Below are positions 5,957 to 7,988 of a stretch of DNA of 7,988 nucleotides, in pieces. The notes beneath the pieces are model-generated. The model ran no database searches, was not told the DNA's origin, and worked only from the letters and a program-made list of their open reading frames with translations. Numbering within the stretch: the first letter of the stretch is position 1; the number at the start of each line of letters is the position of its first letter. The translations under genes and the position numbers were made by a program. The stretch lies in contig JAQVNH010000039.1 of NCBI GenBank assembly GCA_028703215.1, forward strand, positions 1-7,988, given 5' to 3'. Source of the DNA: Eubacteriales bacterium (lineage in GTDB: Bacteria; Bacillota; Clostridia; Acetivibrionales; STF1-152).

Positions 5957-6754
5957 ATGAACACATTCTATACGCCCGATGAGATCTATGCGCAAACCAA
6001 ACAGAAATTGTCTGATATTGGCGGAGAACATGTGGATTATCTGACCTTTGTTCCTGATGGCGAGCCGACACTGGATGTCAATTTGGGGCGGCATATTGAT
6101 TTGCTGAGAGAATTTGGAATTAAAACAGCTGTCATTACGAATGCTTCACTTATTTGGATGGATGAAGTCAAAGAGGATTTGCTGAAGGCCGACTGGGTAT
6201 CCATGAAAATTGATGCCATTAATCCCGAGGTTTGGAAAAAGATAGACAGGCCTCATAGATCGCTTGATTTAAACAAGATATTACAGGGGATCATAGATTT
6301 TTCAAAGCGGTTTAAAGGAAGGCTTGTGACCGAAACCATGATGGTTAAAGGCATAAATGACGATGTGGCTCATTTGAAAAAGGTTGCTGATTTTCTAAAG
6401 CGCATCAATCCCGACAAAGCCTATATCCTGGTACCCACAAGGCCTCCTGCTGAAACAGCTGTTGAAAGACCTTCCGTAGAGGCACTGCGGAATGCGTATG
6501 ATATATTTCTTCAAAACGGAATTCAAACAGAATTGATCGCGGGTGACGAGGAAGACAATTTTTATTTTTCCGATGACTTTGTCAATGATTTACTGAGCAT
6601 TACGGCTGTTCATCCGGTGAGAGAAGATGTTATAATTAATTTGCTTAACAAGCGGAATCTTGATAATTCTATTATTGAGCGTCTTGAGAATAAGCAGTTA
6701 ATAACTTCATATGAATATGAAGGTAAAAAATTCTATAAAAGAAATTTTATTTGA
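5957..6754 (+). CDS. Radical SAM-family protein (COG0731-like), N-terminally truncated; possible pseudogene
   Basis: 265 residues matching radical SAM proteins of the wybutosine-synthase-like COG0731 group from just after the cluster loop onward. FYTPDEI (4-10) is followed by YLTFVPDGEPTLD (28-40, the GGEP-equivalent SAM-contacting strand), AVITNASLIW (58-67), IDRPHRSL (96-103), ETMMVKGIND (126-135) and PTRPPAE (160-166). A C-terminal winged-helix-like tail spans about 213-263. Full-length relatives begin with about 40-50 more residues (GPVPSRRLG and CxxxCxYC); these are absent, and no frame upstream encodes them. Without the three Cys, no canonical radical SAM cluster can form. No ribosome site precedes the ATG. 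The rest of the frame is intact, so the loss may be recent, or the remnant may have a non-catalytic role. A deletion or assembly error at about 5948-5966 would also explain it. Confidence 0.8.
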   Translation: MNTFYTPDEIYAQTKQKLSDIGGEHVDYLTFVPDGEPTLDVNLGRHIDLLREFGIKTAVITNASLIWMDEVKEDLLKADWVSMKIDAINPEVWKKIDRPHRSLDLNKILQGIIDFSKRFKGRLVTETMMVKGINDDVAHLKKVADFLKRINPDKAYILVPTRPPAETAVERPSVEALRNAYDIFLQNGIQTELIAGDEEDNFYFSDDFVNDLLSITAVHPVREDVIINLLNKRNLDNSIIERLENKQLITSYEYEGKKFYKRNFI

Positions 6755-6775
6755 TTCATGAAAGCGGGGAATAGT

Positions 6776-6804
6776 TTGACAGTCTGCAGTGAGAAATTGA
6801 CTGT
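6776..6804 (+). repeat. Short direct repeat TTGAC(A/T)GT upstream of the DUF134 gene
   Basis: TTGACAGT (6776-6783) and TTGACTGT (6797-6804) lie 21 bp apart, two helical turns, in the 78-bp gap before the regulator. Each resembles a -35, but I see no convincing -10 at the right distance. It may be a promoter/activator site or chance. Confidence 0.25.
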
Positions 6805-6832
6805 TCAAGTGAAATAGCAAATGAGGTGTCAT

Positions 6833-7309
6833 ATGGCAAGACCAACAAAATGGAGACAGATCGAGAATATCCCAACAGTAAAAGAATTTATTCCGTACAA
6901 TCAAGGGAAAAACAAATACGGCGAAAATATATTGAAGCTGGAAGAGCTTGAAGCACTGCGCCTGAAAGATCTGGAAGGATTAGAGCAGGAAGAGTGCGCT
7001 GAAAAGATGCAAGTTTCCCGCCCGACTTTTCAGCGAATACTTCTCAGTGCGCGCGAGACGATTGCGGATAGTTTGATCAACGGAAAAGCCATTCGTATCG
7101 AGGGTGGAAATTTTACCCGGAATATATGTCCGGTCAGGTGTTTGGATTGCGGTCATGAATGGACGGAGAGTTATGAAAACATGGAAAAGGTTGGCAACGG
7201 AGAATATATTTGCCCGAAATGCAGTTCAGGGAATGTAGTTTGCGGTCGAGGCGGCAGCGGAAAGTTCTGCAGAGGTCACTGTTGGAGACATGGAAACTTG
7301 AGAGAATGA
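6833..7309 (+). CDS. DUF134 (UPF0251) family HTH regulator with Cys-rich C-terminal domain
   Basis: 158 residues. The N-terminus MARPTKWRQIENIP is the DUF134 signature. The sigma-70 region-4-like helix-turn-helix is at about 36-81 (LEELEALRLKDLEGLEQEECAEKM, then VSRPTFQRIL as recognition helix), closed by the conserved GKAIRIEGG at 84-92. A C-terminal domain (99-152) has eight cysteines (C99, C103, C106, C127, C130, C137, C146, C150) plus H108, H149 and H153. CLDC and CPKC resemble a zinc-ribbon; the last part may hold another metal or Fe-S site. ATG 6833 is preferred to the in-frame ATG at 6821: the family motif starts here, and GAGGTG lies 5 nt upstream. Last gene of the cluster, so it may sense the product or redox state and control the operon (inference). 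Confidence 0.88.
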   Translation: MARPTKWRQIENIPTVKEFIPYNQGKNKYGENILKLEELEALRLKDLEGLEQEECAEKMQVSRPTFQRILLSARETIADSLINGKAIRIEGGNFTRNICPVRCLDCGHEWTESYENMEKVGNGEYICPKCSSGNVVCGRGGSGKFCRGHCWRHGNLRE

Positions 7310-7349
7310 AAAGCAGGATTCGGAAATAATAGTAGACCTGCCTATTGTT

Positions 7350-7377
7350 TTGTTCGGGGTTTCGAAAAGTATATATT
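7350..7377 (+). promoter_or_regulatory. Possible promoter of the flavin reductase-like gene
   Basis: TTGTTC (7350-7355), a 16-bp spacer and TATATT (7372-7377), in the 107-bp gap after the DUF134 gene. The match is moderate. It suggests that the next gene can be transcribed separately. Confidence 0.4.
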
Positions 7378-7416
7378 CAAGAAAGAAAAACAAAAAGCTG
7401 AAAGGATAAATTTACT

Positions 7417-7908
7417 ATGGAAAAGAAATCGGCAAATTTTAAATCCTGCCTCCAGCCAAGGCCTAATGTTCTTGTTTCATGCAGAGGTATTAATGGAGAA
7501 GACAATGCGCTTGCGGTAGCATATTGCTGCAATTGCAGTTATGATCCGCCAATGGTGATGGTAGGCATCGTTCCTTCGCGGTATTCATATGGTATGATCA
7601 AGGATTCAAAATGTTTTGTGGTCAACTTAGTTGGAAAGGACAACAAAGTTTTATTTGAATATCTTGGTTCTCACAGTGGCAGAGTTGAAAACAAACTTAA
7701 AATCGCAGGCGCAAAATTAAGTGAAGCAGTAAAGATAAATGCCACGGTTATAGACGATTGTCCGGTAAACATCGAGTGTAGTATTGTTGATTCAATCGTC
7801 ACAGGCTCGCATGAGATGTTTATAGGTAAAGTGGAATATGTTCATGCTGATGCAAGTCTTGTAAACAAGGATGGGGATGTTGATTATAGTTTGATCGAGT
7901 TCCTATAA
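7417..7908 (+). CDS. Flavin reductase-like / flavoredoxin family FMN-binding protein
   Basis: 163-residue protein of the flavin reductase-like split-barrel family (FMN binding; flavoredoxins, NAD(P)H:flavin oxidoreductases). Signature order: PRPNVLVSCRG (14-24), NALAVAY (30-36), the DPPMVMVGI strand (43-51), SYGMIKDSKCFVVNLV (57-72), and GSHEMFIGKVEYVHAD (130-145), the conserved second half. Length is within the 160-190 family range. Cysteines C37, C38 and C40 cluster near the predicted flavin site. An AAAGGA-like ribosome site is about 12 nt before the ATG. It is separated from the DUF134 gene by 107 bp with a likely promoter of its own, so membership in the operon is uncertain. It could supply electrons to Fe-S or flavin partners; the substrate is unknown. 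Nothing identifiable follows in the last 80 bp. Confidence 0.88.
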   Translation: MEKKSANFKSCLQPRPNVLVSCRGINGEDNALAVAYCCNCSYDPPMVMVGIVPSRYSYGMIKDSKCFVVNLVGKDNKVLFEYLGSHSGRVENKLKIAGAKLSEAVKINATVIDDCPVNIECSIVDSIVTGSHEMFIGKVEYVHADASLVNKDGDVDYSLIEFL

Positions 7909-7988
7909 ACAATCAGCCTCGCTTTTAATTTCCTTCAAAAATTGCGTCTGTTTCTATGTGTAAAAATGTTAAAAACTCTAGCTTCAAC

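Noticed and set aside
7313..7341. GCAGG...CCTGC inverted repeat after the DUF134 gene as a terminator
   Set aside because: Only a 5-bp stem with a 19-nt loop and no clean T-run; not enough for an intrinsic terminator.
7925..7987. Possible C-terminus of a minus-strand gene entering from the right edge (20 codons then TAA)
   Set aside because: Too short and no recognisable motif; the sequence is AT-rich and could be non-coding.

Overview
The window looks like chromosomal DNA of an anaerobic, low-to-mid GC Gram-positive bacterium (Bacillota, probably a clostridial lineage). The basis is strong GGAGG-type ribosome binding sites, AT-rich spacers with near-consensus TTGACA/TATAAT promoters, clostridial-looking FeoA/FeoB, and several families typical of strict anaerobes: MinD-like ATPases with ferredoxin inserts, NifX/NifB-type proteins, DUF134 and DUF5320. 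The genus cannot be read from the sequence.

Left part (1-2253, minus strand): a ferrous iron uptake operon, feoA then feoB. The feoB frame is open to the window edge, so its C-terminus lies outside. The two genes overlap by ATGA. The divergent spacer (2094-2253) holds a consensus feoA promoter and an 11-bp inverted repeat covering its -10, a good operator candidate. Facing it on the plus strand is a short DtxR/MntR-type metalloregulator (2254-2637), the obvious candidate to bind that operator.

Middle and right part (2700-7909, plus strand): a TTGACA-16-TATAAT promoter, with its -10 bracketed by an inverted pair of TATGCCCA sequences, starts a tightly packed operon. The order is a NifX-like protein; two tandem MinD-type P-loop ATPases, each with a double [4Fe-4S] ferredoxin insert; a second, Cys/His-containing NifX-like protein; a small Gly-rich zinc-ribbon protein; a Gly/Met-rich DUF5320 protein; a radical SAM-family protein lacking the N-terminal segment with the CxxxCxxC cluster motif; and, after a short gap, a DUF134 (UPF0251) HTH regulator with a Cys-rich tail. 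A flavin reductase/flavoredoxin-like gene follows, probably from its own promoter. Apart from the start of feoB, the two operator regions and the 80 bp at the right edge, non-coding stretches are short. No RNA genes, insertion sequences or CRISPR arrays were seen.

How the parts may work together (inference): FeoAB brings in Fe(II) under a metal sensor, and the adjacent operon resembles the uncharacterised ORP-type/NifX-MinD clusters of anaerobes. Those are thought to assemble, carry or insert a metal or Fe-S cofactor, or to act in a redox-sensing complex. The most unusual points are the truncated radical SAM gene, the two candidate operators, and a 23-bp exact repeat shared by the starts of the two small Gly-rich genes.
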